Shown piece by piece: positions 36,756-46,164 of a stretch of 64,000 nt of DNA. Below the pieces are notes generated by a model that ran no database searches, was not told the origin of the DNA, and saw only the letters and a list, made by a program, of their open reading frames with translations. The position numbers were made by a program, and so were the translations under genes. How positions within the stretch are numbered: position 1 is the stretch's first letter; each line of letters opens with the position of its first letter. The stretch is from WRGT01 sp942493035 (GTDB lineage: Bacteria > Spirochaetota > UBA4802 > UBA5550): contig OW818666.1 of assembly GCA_942493035.1 (NCBI GenBank), positions 2,976,001 through 3,040,000 on the forward strand. The letters run 5' to 3'.

Positions 36756-38960
36756 CTACTCCAGCTCCTTCGCATTTTTTATCAGCTTAGGCACATCCAG
36801 AATATATGCTACTTCTCCTGTGCCGAGAATTGTTGATCCGCTCAGCCACTGAAGTTTACTGAATATTTTACCCATAGGTTTAATGACAGTCTGAAATTCA
36901 CCGATAAGATCATCAACTACTAGTCCTATTTTTTTTCTTGAATATTCAACAACTACAACTTTAGGTTTTTCAGGCTCTCCGCCGGTTTCTTTAAAGAACT
37001 CACGCATCCTCATAAACGGGAGAACATCGCCCCTTAGATTAATGTAATTTCCGCCCTCTTTGGAGTCAAGTTCTTCTTTATGCACCTCGGTACACTCTGT
37101 TACCATATCAAGAGCAAGTACATAATATGAATCTGCAATTCTCACCATAAATCCGTCAATTATAGCAAGAGTCAGAGGGAGATGAATGCGGACTGTAGTA
37201 CCCTGACCTTTTTCACTTTCAAGAAAAACATTTCCGCGCAGTGACTCAATATTTTTCTTAACAACGTCCATTCCCACTCCGCGGCCGGATATATTAGACA
37301 CTTCTTTGGCGGTTGAAAATCCGGGCTGAAATATAAACTGATAAAGTTCATAATCAGTGAATGACTGTTCCGGTTTAGCAAGGCCCTGCTCAATTGCTTT
37401 ACTTAAAATGCCCTCTGAATCCAGGCCATTCCCGTCATCGGACACCTCAATTACAATGCTTCCGGTTTCATGATAAGCATTCAACGTCAGGGTACCGGCT
37501 GCAGGTTTACCAGCTTTTAATCGCTCGTCCGGTGTACCAATTCCATGATCCACAGAATTCCGTATAAGATGTATCAGAGGATCGGAAAGTTTATCAATAA
37601 GAGTTTTATCGAGTTCTGTTTCACCGCCGATTATTTTAAGTTCAATTCGCTTTCCTCTCTCTCTGCTCAGGTCACGGACAACCCTTTCGAATCTGCTGAA
37701 GGTTTCACCGATAGGAACCATTCTTATTCCCATTGTGCTGTCACGAATCTCTTCTATAAGTTTGGACATATCAGTAACTGCTTTCGCAATTCCGATCTTG
37801 TCGTCAGATTCTGATATCTGTTTTACGTTTGAACCTGTTATCACAAGTTCGCCGATGAGATTTATAAGATGGTCCAGTTTTTCAGCATCTATTCTTATAA
37901 GTTTCCGGTTGTTCTCCTCTCTCTTCTTTACATTTTCCTGTTTAGTCAGAGCTGCTTCCAGAATATATTTCTGTATCATATTCTCTTCGACAAGTATATT
38001 CCCAACGAGAAGTTCTTCCGGAGCTTTTTTTGTTGTCATAGCGAACTCTGCCTGAAGTTCCAGTGCCTGCTGAAGTTCCGATTCAGTTAATGAACCGATC
38101 TCGCGAAGCATATCACCAATCTTCATAGGTTTTTCAGGAAGATCCTCGATGAGTTTAACATAATCGGCTATACTTGTATTAGGAGGGAGAATTCTTATTT
38201 CGCAATCATTGATAACAAAATCAAAGACATCCTCTATATCTTTTTTATTTATGCTGCTTCTGAAATCAATTTCAAATCCGAGGTAGCAGAGATCAGCCTT
38301 CATCTCTTCACCAAAGGGCATATTTTCATAGATCGCTTTTATATTTTCAATTTCACCCTTTTCACTAAGATAGCTTATAAATGAATAGGGATCAAGTCCA
38401 TCCTTGAAAACATTCTTTCCGAAGCGAAGAGATATATGCCAGCAGTCATTGACTACATGCATCCCGTCCTGATCAAAGGTTGATGTGGGCGGTGACGTGG
38501 AAGCGATTACAGATTCGATCTCTTTCTGTTTACTTTTTTTAGCTTTTTCTGACTCTGGGATGTAGTCGTTCAAACGGACTTTAAGTCCTTCGAATAAAGA
38601 CTCCTCCTCACTGTTGAGAGGTAGTTCTTCTTCACTTTCATAATGATCAAGGAGTATCTGTATAAAGTCATGACACTCCAGCAGAAGACCGGTCATATCG
38701 GGCGTGATTATAATTGATCCGTTCCTTACGCAGACAAGAAAATTTTCAAGAACATGGGTAAAGTCCCCTATACGGCCGAATCCGAACATACCGGAATTGC
38801 CCTTGATTGTATGAGCAGCTCTGAAAATTGAATTGATGGAATCTTCATCTTTACTATCTTTCTCCAGAGAAAGAAGCGACATCTCCATTGAATCAAGAAG
38901 CTCCCTGCTCTCGGTAAAATATACATTCTTAAAATTCTTTTCGCTATTTTTATCAGCCAT
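36756..38960 (-). CDS. cheA: Chemotaxis histidine kinase CheA
   Basis: This 734-residue kinase core of a chemosensory array has an Hpt domain at about residues 5-115 with phospho-His50 (FRAAHTIKGNSG). A central region follows (about 165-345) without an obvious P2 fold but with a second helical block, then the P3 dimerisation helices (about 355-415: RIDAEKLDHLINLIGELVIT). The P4 ATPase lies at about 420-590 (IRNSVDHGIGTPDER, DDGNGLD, GRGVGMDVV) and the P5 CheW-like domain at about 595-730. GGAGG lies about 7 bases before the ATG. It is preceded by STAS and cheY genes within 15 to 30 bases, forming a cheY-STAS-cheA unit. Confidence 0.96.
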   Translation of the reverse strand: MADKNSEKNFKNVYFTESRELLDSMEMSLLSLEKDSKDEDSINSIFRAAHTIKGNSGMFGFGRIGDFTHVLENFLVCVRNGSIIITPDMTGLLLECHDFIQILLDHYESEEELPLNSEEESLFEGLKVRLNDYIPESEKAKKSKQKEIESVIASTSPPTSTFDQDGMHVVNDCWHISLRFGKNVFKDGLDPYSFISYLSEKGEIENIKAIYENMPFGEEMKADLCYLGFEIDFRSSINKKDIEDVFDFVINDCEIRILPPNTSIADYVKLIEDLPEKPMKIGDMLREIGSLTESELQQALELQAEFAMTTKKAPEELLVGNILVEENMIQKYILEAALTKQENVKKREENNRKLIRIDAEKLDHLINLIGELVITGSNVKQISESDDKIGIAKAVTDMSKLIEEIRDSTMGIRMVPIGETFSRFERVVRDLSRERGKRIELKIIGGETELDKTLIDKLSDPLIHLIRNSVDHGIGTPDERLKAGKPAAGTLTLNAYHETGSIVIEVSDDGNGLDSEGILSKAIEQGLAKPEQSFTDYELYQFIFQPGFSTAKEVSNISGRGVGMDVVKKNIESLRGNVFLESEKGQGTTVRIHLPLTLAIIDGFMVRIADSYYVLALDMVTECTEVHKEELDSKEGGNYINLRGDVLPFMRMREFFKETGGEPEKPKVVVVEYSRKKIGLVVDDLIGEFQTVIKPMGKIFSKLQWLSGSTILGTGEVAYILDVPKLIKNAKELE

Positions 38961-38974
38961 GCCGCCCCTCCATG

Positions 38975-39268
38975 TTATACATTCTCTTTGTAAAGAGTGA
39001 AAATATTCCTGAATCTGCTGCTCATCCCGGTAATTTTGAAACTCTTACCGAGTAAAGCCGCTTCACGCTTTAAAAAAAGAAGGAGCTGAAATCCGGAAGT
39101 ATCCGCTTCATCAACCTCTGCAAGATCCATTGACATTCCTGAACAGGATTTAAGTTCTTTCAGAAGAACATCTTTAAGTTTCGCTGCGGAGTAAACAGTC
39201 ATCTCCCCTGTCAAAGCAAAATGAAGAGAATTATTTTCTGTTTTTGTTCTTACAATTTTAAGTTTCAT
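38975..39268 (-). CDS. STAS-domain protein in the che operon
   Basis: This is a 97-residue protein from the ATG at 39268 (MKLKIVRTK), chosen because GAAGG lies 6 bases before it; an ATG seven codons upstream is weaker. The single STAS domain has the usual order: a strand (SLHFALTGEMTVYSA), a helix (LKDVLLKELKSC), and the loop DLAEVDEADTSGFQLLLFL, where the phosphorylatable Ser of anti-anti-sigma factors falls in DTSG. STAS proteins between cheY and cheA occur in several non-enteric chemosensory systems. The role may be scaffolding or coupling to PP2C phosphatases such as 2247 or 27359, but this is inference. Confidence 0.85.
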   Translation of the reverse strand: MKLKIVRTKTENNSLHFALTGEMTVYSAAKLKDVLLKELKSCSGMSMDLAEVDEADTSGFQLLLFLKREAALLGKSFKITGMSSRFRNIFTLYKENV

Positions 39269-39294
39269 GGCATACCTTCTTTTTATCATTCACT

Positions 39295-39663
39295 CTATAA
39301 TACAAAAAGTTTTTTTACAGCTCCCAGCAGTTGATCCGGCTGAAAGGGTTTAATCATCCATGCCTTGGCTCCGGCGACTTTACCCTCTTCAATCATATCA
39401 CCGCCAGCTTCAGTTGTAAGCATTATAACCGGTGTATGTTTATAATCTTTATCCTCTTTTATTTTTTTAAGAAGAGTAATGCCGTCCATTTCCGGCATGT
39501 TAACATCAGAAATAAACAGCCCCACTGAATGCTCTTTCATCAGACTAAGTGCATCAATTCCATTAGCCGCTTCAATAACCTCGTAGCCCGCACTCTTCAA
39601 TGTAAATACAAGAGACTGCCTTATTGCATTTGAATCATCTACAACCATTATTTTCTTTGCCAT
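39295..39663 (-). CDS. cheY: CheY-type single-domain response regulator
   Basis: This 122-residue protein is a receiver alone. It has acidic residues in MVVDDSNAIRQS, phospho-Asp in LFISDVNMPEMDG, Thr in IMLTTEAGG and Lys in MIKPFQPDQL. It diffuses from the CheA array to its target, which is not encoded in the window. The ATG at 39663 is preferred over one two codons earlier because GGAG is 7 bases before it. The gene is first of the cheY-STAS-cheA unit. A second, less canonical copy lies at 56035. Confidence 0.93.
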   Translation of the reverse strand: MAKKIMVVDDSNAIRQSLVFTLKSAGYEVIEAANGIDALSLMKEHSVGLFISDVNMPEMDGITLLKKIKEDKDYKHTPVIMLTTEAGGDMIEEGKVAGAKAWMIKPFQPDQLLGAVKKLFVL

Positions 39664-39724
39664 TTTCATTCTCCATTTTCGAGTAATATTTCAATCTGTT
39701 CAAAATCCGCCCCCGCACCTATCA

Positions 39725-39888
39725 GACCCCATCCCCCTAACCCCCTTCCCCTCAAGGAGAAGGGGGAATTACTATAAGAAATATTCCAACTCAACCTCCC
39801 CCTCTCCATATGGAGAGGCCGCTCCTCTGCATCCGTGCAGTCGCGGCACTAAGACATCAGTGTCTGTCGAGGGCCGGGAGAAGAGGTC
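39725..39888. repeat. GACC-family palindromic element with enlarged hairpin
   Basis: Left part GACCCCATCCCCCTAACCCC with CTTCCCCTCAAGGAGAAGGGG; right part CTCCCCCTCTCCATATGGAG, ending GAGAAGAGGTC. Compared with 48962 and 49869, about 50 bases holding two extra mini-hairpins (CTGCATCCGTGCAG, AGACATCAGTGTCT) are inserted in the right hairpin. It ends 10 bases beyond the cheW stop. Confidence 0.75.
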
Positions 39889-39898
39889 TTGTAAATCG

Positions 39899-40435
39899 TT
39901 ATCCATCTATATCCGACAGTTCTTCTATGTTCAATATATTCTGTACTTTCAGCAGTATCACAAACTGGTCTTCAAGCTTACCGATACCCTCTACAAAATC
40001 AGCCCTGATTCTGCTCCCTATTTCCGGAACAGATTCAATTTTATTTTCATAAAGTTCAGTTACAGCCTTCACCGAATCGATCATTACTCCAATTGGAATT
40101 TTATGTCCGTCATCGTCCATCTCCACAACAACAATAGATGTAGTCCCGGTTACGTGACACGGTGAGTTGTAAAATCTTGAATTTAAATCAATAATTGGAA
40201 CGACTTCACCCCTGAGATTAATCACACCTTTTAAATATTCCGGGACTCTGGGTATTTTAAAAACCTGCTTATATTCAATAACTTCCCGGATTTCACTGAC
40301 CTGAATTCCAAAAAGATCCTTCCCCAGTAAAAAAGTCAGATAGAGTATCATATCACCGGCAGCGGTTAAACCCCTTTCACTTTCAGATTCAAGTGGTGAA
40401 ACATATTCCTCTTCAGTTCTTGTCATCTCTTCCAT
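39899..40435 (-). CDS. cheW: Chemotaxis coupling protein CheW
   Basis: This 178-residue protein is a CheW domain at about residues 25-165 (MILYLTFLLGKDLFGIQVSE, IPRVPEYLKGVINLRGEVVP, IIDLNSRF, GVMIDSVKAV, GKLEDQFVILLKVQNIL). A 20-residue acidic N-terminal tail precedes it. It couples MCPs to CheA. GGAAGG lies 8 bases before the ATG. The gene lies between cheB and cheY on the same strand, separated from both by repeat elements of about 130-160 bases. A second cheW is at 50591. Confidence 0.95.
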   Translation of the reverse strand: MEEMTRTEEEYVSPLESESERGLTAAGDMILYLTFLLGKDLFGIQVSEIREVIEYKQVFKIPRVPEYLKGVINLRGEVVPIIDLNSRFYNSPCHVTGTTSIVVVEMDDDGHKIPIGVMIDSVKAVTELYENKIESVPEIGSRIRADFVEGIGKLEDQFVILLKVQNILNIEELSDIDG

Positions 40436-40487
40436 TTATTATACCTTCCAGTTTTACTTCACGTTTACTTGGCTGCTGCACCGCCCT

Positions 40488-40617
40488 CCCCTATCCGCCC
40501 GCCGGGCACCTTTCCCCATGGTGAGATAGTGAAAGGGTACTTCTAAACTTCCACACTCACCTCTCCACCTTTTCACCAAGGGGGAGATGTCGCTCTGCGA
40601 CAGAGGGGGCGGACGGG
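40488..40617. repeat. CCGCCC-type repeat, full copy
   Basis: CCCTATCCGCCC GCC GGGC, then ACCTTTCCCCATGGTGAG, a GAAAGGG mate, then CTCTCCACCTTTTCACCAAG, GGGGAGATGTCGC TCT GCGACA, and GAGGGGGCGGACGGG. It is collinear with 41777-41898 except for the hairpin stems. It lies 12 bases beyond the cheB stop. Confidence 0.8.
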
Positions 40618-40628
40618 AAAAAGTTCCC

Positions 40629-41702
40629 CTAATTCGCGCACTCCCTCAATACTGCACCCGCTATTGAATCCAGCGGTAATATTTTATCAACTGCTCCGAT
40701 CTTTATCGCTTCATTCGGCATTCCAAATACAACGCATGATTTTTCATCCTGAGCTATATTATAGGCGCCGGATTCTTTCATTTCGAGCATTCCCCGGGCA
40801 CCGTCATCACCCATTCCGGTCATTATTACACCAACGGTATTGGCTCCGGAAAACTGTGCTGCCGATCTGAAAAGAACATCAACAGAGGGGCGATGACGTG
40901 AAACAAGCGGTCCCTCTTTTACTTCGACATAATATCTGGCACCGCTCCGTTTTATCAGCAGATGTTTATTACCAGGGGCTATCAACGCCCGTCCGCGGAG
41001 AATTGTATCATTATCCTCAGCCTCTTTTACTTCTATATCACACAATGTATTAAGACGTGTGGCGAATGCCTTTGTAAAATTTTCAGGCATATGCTGAACG
41101 ATAACAATACCGGGAGCGTCCTGAGGCATCATCTCAAGAAATACTCTCAAAGCCTCAGTTCCGCCGGTTGACGCGCCTACTGCTACTATTTTTTCAGTTG
41201 TTCGAAGCATTGCATTTCCTGTGGGACGCGGCATTACAGCATCAGCAGTCAATTTGGCAGTGGGCTGCATTTTATGCTGTATTTTCAAATTAACAACATT
41301 CGCCTGAGCTGCTGCTTTTACCGAGTCGCATATTCGTATTCTTGATTCTTCAATGAACTGCTGAATACCCATTTTGGGTTTGGTAATAATATCAACAGCT
41401 CCATATTCAAGGGCCCGGAGAGTTGTCTCGGCGCCGATTTCAGTAAGACTTGAACACATTACAACGGGTATCGGATGCTGTGTCATGAGCTTCTTAAGAA
41501 AGGTGATCCCGTCCATGCGGGGCATCTCCACATCGAGAGTTATAACATCGGGGAGTTCTTTCTTTATTTTTTCAGCCGCTATAAAAGGATCCCCTGCAGT
41601 ATCTAGAACTTCGATAGCAGGATCGGATTCGAGAATTTCTCTCATAACCTGACGTACAACCGCTGAATCATCAACTACAAGGACTTTTATTTTTTTGCTC
41701 AT
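40629..41702 (-). CDS. cheB: Chemotaxis methylesterase/glutaminase CheB
   Basis: This is a 357-residue protein from the ATG at 41702, with AGGG 8 bases upstream; a GTG three codons earlier is possible but less likely. The receiver occupies about residues 1-125 (VVDDSAVVRQ, phospho-Asp in ITLDVEMPRMDG, ITKPK). The methylesterase domain occupies about 165-350 with catalytic Ser in GASTGGTEAL, His in VQHMPENFT and Asp in TGMGDDGARG. It removes methyl groups from MCP glutamates when phosphorylated by CheA, and deamidates Gln. The cheR gene lies immediately upstream on the same strand. Confidence 0.96.
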   Translation of the reverse strand: MSKKIKVLVVDDSAVVRQVMREILESDPAIEVLDTAGDPFIAAEKIKKELPDVITLDVEMPRMDGITFLKKLMTQHPIPVVMCSSLTEIGAETTLRALEYGAVDIITKPKMGIQQFIEESRIRICDSVKAAAQANVVNLKIQHKMQPTAKLTADAVMPRPTGNAMLRTTEKIVAVGASTGGTEALRVFLEMMPQDAPGIVIVQHMPENFTKAFATRLNTLCDIEVKEAEDNDTILRGRALIAPGNKHLLIKRSGARYYVEVKEGPLVSRHRPSVDVLFRSAAQFSGANTVGVIMTGMGDDGARGMLEMKESGAYNIAQDEKSCVVFGMPNEAIKIGAVDKILPLDSIAGAVLRECAN

Positions 41703-41776
41703 CCAGTTCACCCTGCTATATCAATGTAAATATAATATCAAAACTTCCGCTGAATTTATCTTCCCGCTCCGCCCCG

Positions 41777-41898
41777 CCCCTATCCGCCCGCCGGGCACCT
41801 TTCCCCATGGTGAGATGGGGAAAGGGTAACTCTAAACTTTCACACTCACTTCTCCACCTTTTCACCAAGGGGGAGATGGCCATAGGCCAGAGGGGGCG
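41777..41898. repeat. CCGCCC-type repeat, full copy
   Basis: Same order as 40488-40617, but the variable hairpin reads GATGGCCATAGGCCAGAG. Its last base (41898) is immediately next to the cheR stop codon at 41899-41901. Confidence 0.8.
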
Positions 41899-42792
41899 TT
41901 ACACCTTCGGCTTTCTGTAAACTGTCGGTCCCGCCGGGACAAAATCGCTGTTAACTCCATAGAGAGTTTCAGAGCTCCCGATAAACAGATAACCTCCCGG
42001 GACCAGATGTTTATAAAACTTTTTAAACAGTTCTTTCTGTGTCTCTTTATCAAAATATATAATAACATTGCGGCAGAATATAATATCCATTTGAGTACTG
42101 ACATTAAATGAACTATCCATAAGATTAAGCTGTTTAAACGTCACCTTCTCTCTGAGCGGAGGTATAATTCTAAAAAGCCCTTTCTTATCTCCTGTACCGC
42201 GCATAAGATATTTCTGCCGCATAGCGGCCGGTATGGGCTGAATTACACTTTCGGTGTAGATCGCGTCATATCCGGCCTGTAAAACTTTTGGAGAGATGTC
42301 TGTTGCCAGGATATTGAATTTACCATTACTTTTTTTGCCGGAAAAATATTCCGACAATACCATAGTAAGAGTATAAGCCTCCTCGCCGGTTGAACATCCA
42401 GCACTCCATATATTAACCATTTTTCTCTCAGTAAAGTTTTCCATCTCTTCCAGATCAGGCAGCACCTTTTTTACAAGGATATTGAAATGATCCGGTTCGC
42501 GGAAAAAGTCAGTTTTATTTGTAGTTACAGCATCGATCATTTTATTAAACTCTTCAGACTTTCCCTTTTCTGTTAAAAGAAAATCGTAGTATTCTTTATA
42601 TGATCTTATTCCATTAATTTTTAATCGTTTAGTCAGCCTTGATATAAGCATAAGTTTTTTCGAATAAGGCATTTTAATCCCGAGACGATTATATATCATC
42701 GTGCTGAATAGATTAAATTCATTATCACTCATACTGACGACACCGATTCCGGGAAGAGATGCATCATCACTTATGTTTATTTTCTCAGCCAT
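41899..42792 (-). CDS. cheR: Chemotaxis protein methyltransferase CheR
   Basis: This 297-residue enzyme methylates MCP glutamates with SAM. The CheR N-terminal helical domain is at about residues 25-95 (YNRLGIKMPYSKKLMLISRL then TTNKTDFFREPDHF). The methyltransferase domain follows at about 115-290 (WSAGCSTGEEAYTLTMVL, ATDISPKVLQAGYDAIY, IIFCRNVIIYFDKETQ, PGGYLFIGSSETL). GGAGG lies 11 bases before the ATG. Its stop codon abuts the repeat at 41777. A shorter CheR-like gene is at 49978. Confidence 0.96.
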   Translation of the reverse strand: MAEKINISDDASLPGIGVVSMSDNEFNLFSTMIYNRLGIKMPYSKKLMLISRLTKRLKINGIRSYKEYYDFLLTEKGKSEEFNKMIDAVTTNKTDFFREPDHFNILVKKVLPDLEEMENFTERKMVNIWSAGCSTGEEAYTLTMVLSEYFSGKKSNGKFNILATDISPKVLQAGYDAIYTESVIQPIPAAMRQKYLMRGTGDKKGLFRIIPPLREKVTFKQLNLMDSSFNVSTQMDIIFCRNVIIYFDKETQKELFKKFYKHLVPGGYLFIGSSETLYGVNSDFVPAGPTVYRKPKV

Positions 42793-42854
42793 CTGTTTTT
42801 TACCTCCTTACAACCCCCGCACCCCGATCGGGAGCAAGGATTTATTTTTTCTTT

Positions 42855-42979
42855 CTCCCCCTCTCCATATGGAGAGGGGGCCGGGGGGAGAGGTCTGTTG
42901 AGTTTTAAAACAAATTATATTGTTATTTAAACTTAGGACCCCATCCCCCTAACCCCCTTCCCCTCAAGGAGAAGGGGGG
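42855..42979. repeat. GACC-family element, halves in permuted order
   Basis: The right half (CTCCCCCTCTCC..GAGGTC, 42855-42895) comes first and the left half (GACCCCATCCCCC..GGGG, 42937-42979) second, the reverse of the order at 48962 and 49869. It lies between cheR and the stop of the MCP gene at 42992. Confidence 0.7.
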
Positions 42980-42991
42980 AGTGACAGACTT

Positions 42992-45900
42992 TTAGTATCT
43001 CTCAAACCCGTCATCAGAAGTCATGTTGAGTGTTACTCCGCCTGTCAGTGAATCTCCTGAATCTTCATTGCCGAATTTTTTCTTTCCGGCTTTTGGATCT
43101 GCTGTATGAAAATCATGTTTTACAACCGGTTTCTTTGATTCTGCATGACCTGCTGCTTTACGGACAAATGCTGCTCCGCTTCCGCTGCTTTTTACTTTAA
43201 AGAACGAAGCTGACTGCTGGAGCTGTTCCGCCTGACTAAGCAGTTCTTCAGTTGTTGACGCCATCTCTTCAGTTGCAGCAGCACTCTGCTGTATACCTTT
43301 ATCGAGCTGCTCAACCGCCTGTGTTACCTGGGCAATACCATTCGCCTGCTCGGAACTGGAAGCGTTGATCTCCTGTACAAGCTCAGCTGTTTTCTGAATC
43401 TGAGGAACAATCTCTTCTATAAGTCTTCCCGCTCTCTCTGCAACTTCAACGGATTGTACTGACAGATTGTTTATCTCTTTTGCCGCGTTACCGCTTCGTT
43501 CTGCAAGATTCCTTACTTCACCGGCAACAACCGCGAATCCCTTACCGTGATCTCCGGCTCTTGCTGCTTCAATCGCCGCGTTAAGAGCAAGCATATTTGT
43601 CTGAGCTGCGATATCTTCAATTACTGCTATCTTTTCAGCGATACTCTTCATCGCCTTGACAGTCTCAGCAACGGCAATTCCCCCTTCCTGAGCGTCCTTC
43701 GAAGCTTTAATAGAAATTGCAGCTGTCTGCTTGGCATTATCGGCGTTCTGTACAACAGAGCTGTTCATCTCTTCCATTGAACTTGAAACCTGTTCAACGC
43801 TTGCAGACTGTTCGTTAGCGCTCTGTGCCATCTCTTCTGCTGAAGAACTCATCTCACCGCTTCCTGTAGCTACCTGATTTGCAGCAGACTGTACATCAAT
43901 CGCAATTGTAGTGAGGTCTGCCACCATCTTCTTCAGCGCCTGCATCAATCTATCCTGAGCAGATCTCTCTTCTACTGTAACCATAAGGTTACCTGTTGCA
44001 ATCTCCTGGGCAACATTTGTGATTGTATCCATTGCATCTATAAGCACATTAAGATTATTTTTAATCTCGTTAAAATCTCCGTTATAGTTGTCTGTAATCT
44101 TCGAAGGAATATCCCCTTTTGAAATTCTATCGACATATTCCGCAGCTACATTCAGAGGCCCGATAACCGCGTCAAGTGTATCGTTTACACCTTTCACTAT
44201 CGCGGCATAATCCCCCTGATGCTTGGTTGAATCGGCACGTGTGTCGAGTTTACCGTCAACAGCAGCTCTTGCAAGAATTTTGGCATCTTTAACAAGTTCA
44301 TTTACTGCATCAATACACTGATTCAGATTATTTTTTATTGCATTAAAGTCGCCATTGTAAACATCCGTAATTTTAGCAGGAATGTCCCCTTTAGAGATCC
44401 GGTCAACATACTCCGCTGTAACATTGATCGGGGCTACGAATGCATCAATTAGATCGTTCACACCTTTTACAAGTCGTCCCCAGCCGCCGGCAAATACATC
44501 GGCGTTACCGCGAGTATCAAGCTTACCATCTTTTGTTGCTTCTATCAGTTTTCCGGTCTCTTCAAGCAGACCGTTCATTACATCAATACATGCATTAAGA
44601 TTATTCTTTATTTCGTTAAAGTCACCATGATATGTATCAGAAATTTTCTGAGGGATATCCCCTTTTGAAATTCTATCTACATACTCTGCTGTAACATTGA
44701 TTGGCCCGACAAATGCATCAATAAGCTCATTCACACCTTTTACAAGCTTGCCCCAGCCGCCGGCAAATGTATCGGCGTTACCGCGTGTATCAAGTTTTCC
44801 CTCTTTAGTTGCATCAATCAGTTTACCGGTTTCAATAAGGAGACCGTTCATTACATCAATACATGCATTAAGATTATTCTTTATTTCATTAAAGTCACCA
44901 TTATAAACATCTGTAATCTTCTGAGGAATGTCACCCTTGGAAATTCTATCTACATACTCAGCTGTAACATTGATTGGACCGACAAATGCATCAATCAATT
45001 CATTTACACCTTTTACAAGTTTACCCCAACCGCCGGCAAATGTATCTGCATTACCGCGTGTATCAAGTTTACCATCTTTAGTAGCCTGAATCAGTTTACC
45101 GGTCTCTTCAAGAAGTCCGTTCATAACATCAATACATGCATTAAGATTATTCTTTATTTCATTAAAGTCGCCATTATAAACATCTGTAATCTTCTGAGGA
45201 ATATCACCTTTTGAAATTCTATCCACATACTCTGCAGTTACGTTAATCGGACCAACAAATGCATCGACTATGTTATTCAAGCCCTCACCAATTCCGCGGA
45301 ATTCGAAGTTGATAGTTGCAACATCGGCCCGTGTATCAAGTTTACCGTCAATAGTAGCCTGAGTGAGTGAAGCAACAACTTTCAGAAGCCCGTTGATGAT
45401 AGTAGAAATATTTTTCATTATAAACAGAGTTAATATTATTGAAAAAATAATTGCTATTGCAATAAGGGTGTACATTAGAGCAATAGATGCATTAGCCATA
45501 ACAGTGTTGTTATCAGCCGTATCCTTTGCCAGTTTATTCTTCTGATCGTGCAGTTTATCAATATCCTCAATAACAACCCTGGCTGTTTTACCACCCTGTC
45601 CATACAGCAATGCTGCTGCTTCAACCTTTTTATTCTGTTTTATCAGATCTATGATTTTCTCCTGATCTGAATGATAATCTTTGATGGCTGTCATAAATGC
45701 AGCAAAATCTTTCCTACCTTCATCTGTCATCAGAGACTTTTCATATTCGACAAGAAGCTTGCTGATTGTATTATAAAATTCATCTGCACGTTTAGTAAAT
45801 CCTTCAGCTTTAACAGGATCATTCTCTGCAATTGCATCCCTTAAATTCACCCGTATTCTATGGAAATTCATACCTATTTCACCTAGCTGACCTACTGGTA

Positions 45901-46045
45901 TTGTCATCTTTTCATATAGCATTGTATCGGCAGCATTTATTTTGTGAATATTCACCGTACCAACAATACCAATTGCACCGGCAATGACTGTTAAAACAAC
46001 AAATCCTGTCAGCACCTTAATTCCAAGCTTCATATTCTTAAACAT
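42992..46045 (-). CDS. Methyl-accepting chemotaxis protein with poly-HAMP array
   Basis: This is a 1017-residue MCP from the ATG at 46045. That start has GGAGG 5 bases upstream and a leader identical to that of the neighbouring paralogue; a longer frame to 46126 is rejected. A span at about residues 11-31, a four-helix-bundle sensor (about 32-185) and a second span at about 188-211 come first. A long HAMP array follows, including five units of about 91 residues starting near 263, 354, 445, 536 and 627 (each with INVTAEYVDRISKGDIP and DGKLDTR). The MCP signalling domain follows (INMLALNAAIEAARAGDHGK). The C-terminus ends DDGFERY, shared with the paralogue, and may be an adaptor-binding tether. 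Confidence 0.94.
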   Translation of the reverse strand: MFKNMKLGIKVLTGFVVLTVIAGAIGIVGTVNIHKINAADTMLYEKMTIPVGQLGEIGMNFHRIRVNLRDAIAENDPVKAEGFTKRADEFYNTISKLLVEYEKSLMTDEGRKDFAAFMTAIKDYHSDQEKIIDLIKQNKKVEAAALLYGQGGKTARVVIEDIDKLHDQKNKLAKDTADNNTVMANASIALMYTLIAIAIIFSIILTLFIMKNISTIINGLLKVVASLTQATIDGKLDTRADVATINFEFRGIGEGLNNIVDAFVGPINVTAEYVDRISKGDIPQKITDVYNGDFNEIKNNLNACIDVMNGLLEETGKLIQATKDGKLDTRGNADTFAGGWGKLVKGVNELIDAFVGPINVTAEYVDRISKGDIPQKITDVYNGDFNEIKNNLNACIDVMNGLLIETGKLIDATKEGKLDTRGNADTFAGGWGKLVKGVNELIDAFVGPINVTAEYVDRISKGDIPQKISDTYHGDFNEIKNNLNACIDVMNGLLEETGKLIEATKDGKLDTRGNADVFAGGWGRLVKGVNDLIDAFVAPINVTAEYVDRISKGDIPAKITDVYNGDFNAIKNNLNQCIDAVNELVKDAKILARAAVDGKLDTRADSTKHQGDYAAIVKGVNDTLDAVIGPLNVAAEYVDRISKGDIPSKITDNYNGDFNEIKNNLNVLIDAMDTITNVAQEIATGNLMVTVEERSAQDRLMQALKKMVADLTTIAIDVQSAANQVATGSGEMSSSAEEMAQSANEQSASVEQVSSSMEEMNSSVVQNADNAKQTAAISIKASKDAQEGGIAVAETVKAMKSIAEKIAVIEDIAAQTNMLALNAAIEAARAGDHGKGFAVVAGEVRNLAERSGNAAKEINNLSVQSVEVAERAGRLIEEIVPQIQKTAELVQEINASSSEQANGIAQVTQAVEQLDKGIQQSAAATEEMASTTEELLSQAEQLQQSASFFKVKSSGSGAAFVRKAAGHAESKKPVVKHDFHTADPKAGKKKFGNEDSGDSLTGGVTLNMTSDDGFERY
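44036..45259 (-). repeat. Tandem 273-bp coding repeats (poly-HAMP)
   Basis: Five in-frame units with a 273-base period lie inside the MCP gene. The first three are nearly identical in DNA, the fourth and fifth more divergent. Each encodes a pair of HAMP-like helices. Confidence 0.85.
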
Positions 46046-46164
46046 CTGATCCTCCGTAACTGTTATAGACATAAATTTTAAATGTTTCTTTTTCAACACC
46101 ACATTCCGACTGATGACTAACGGCATATTAAACTAAATATAATATAGCATGTTTAAGATTACTC

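Noticed and set aside
37735..38055. Open frame of 106 codons opposite cheA
   Set aside because: It lies antisense within a confidently identified gene, shows no domain and has no ribosome site; it reflects codon bias of the real gene.
44036..45259. Regular repeats resembling a CRISPR array
   Set aside because: The period is 273 bases, in frame and coding for HAMP units; there are no spacers and no cas genes.
46046..46126. Upstream 27-codon extension of the poly-HAMP MCP
   Set aside because: The neighbouring paralogue starts at the equivalent Met with the same GGAGG leader; the extension is not conserved and has no ribosome site.
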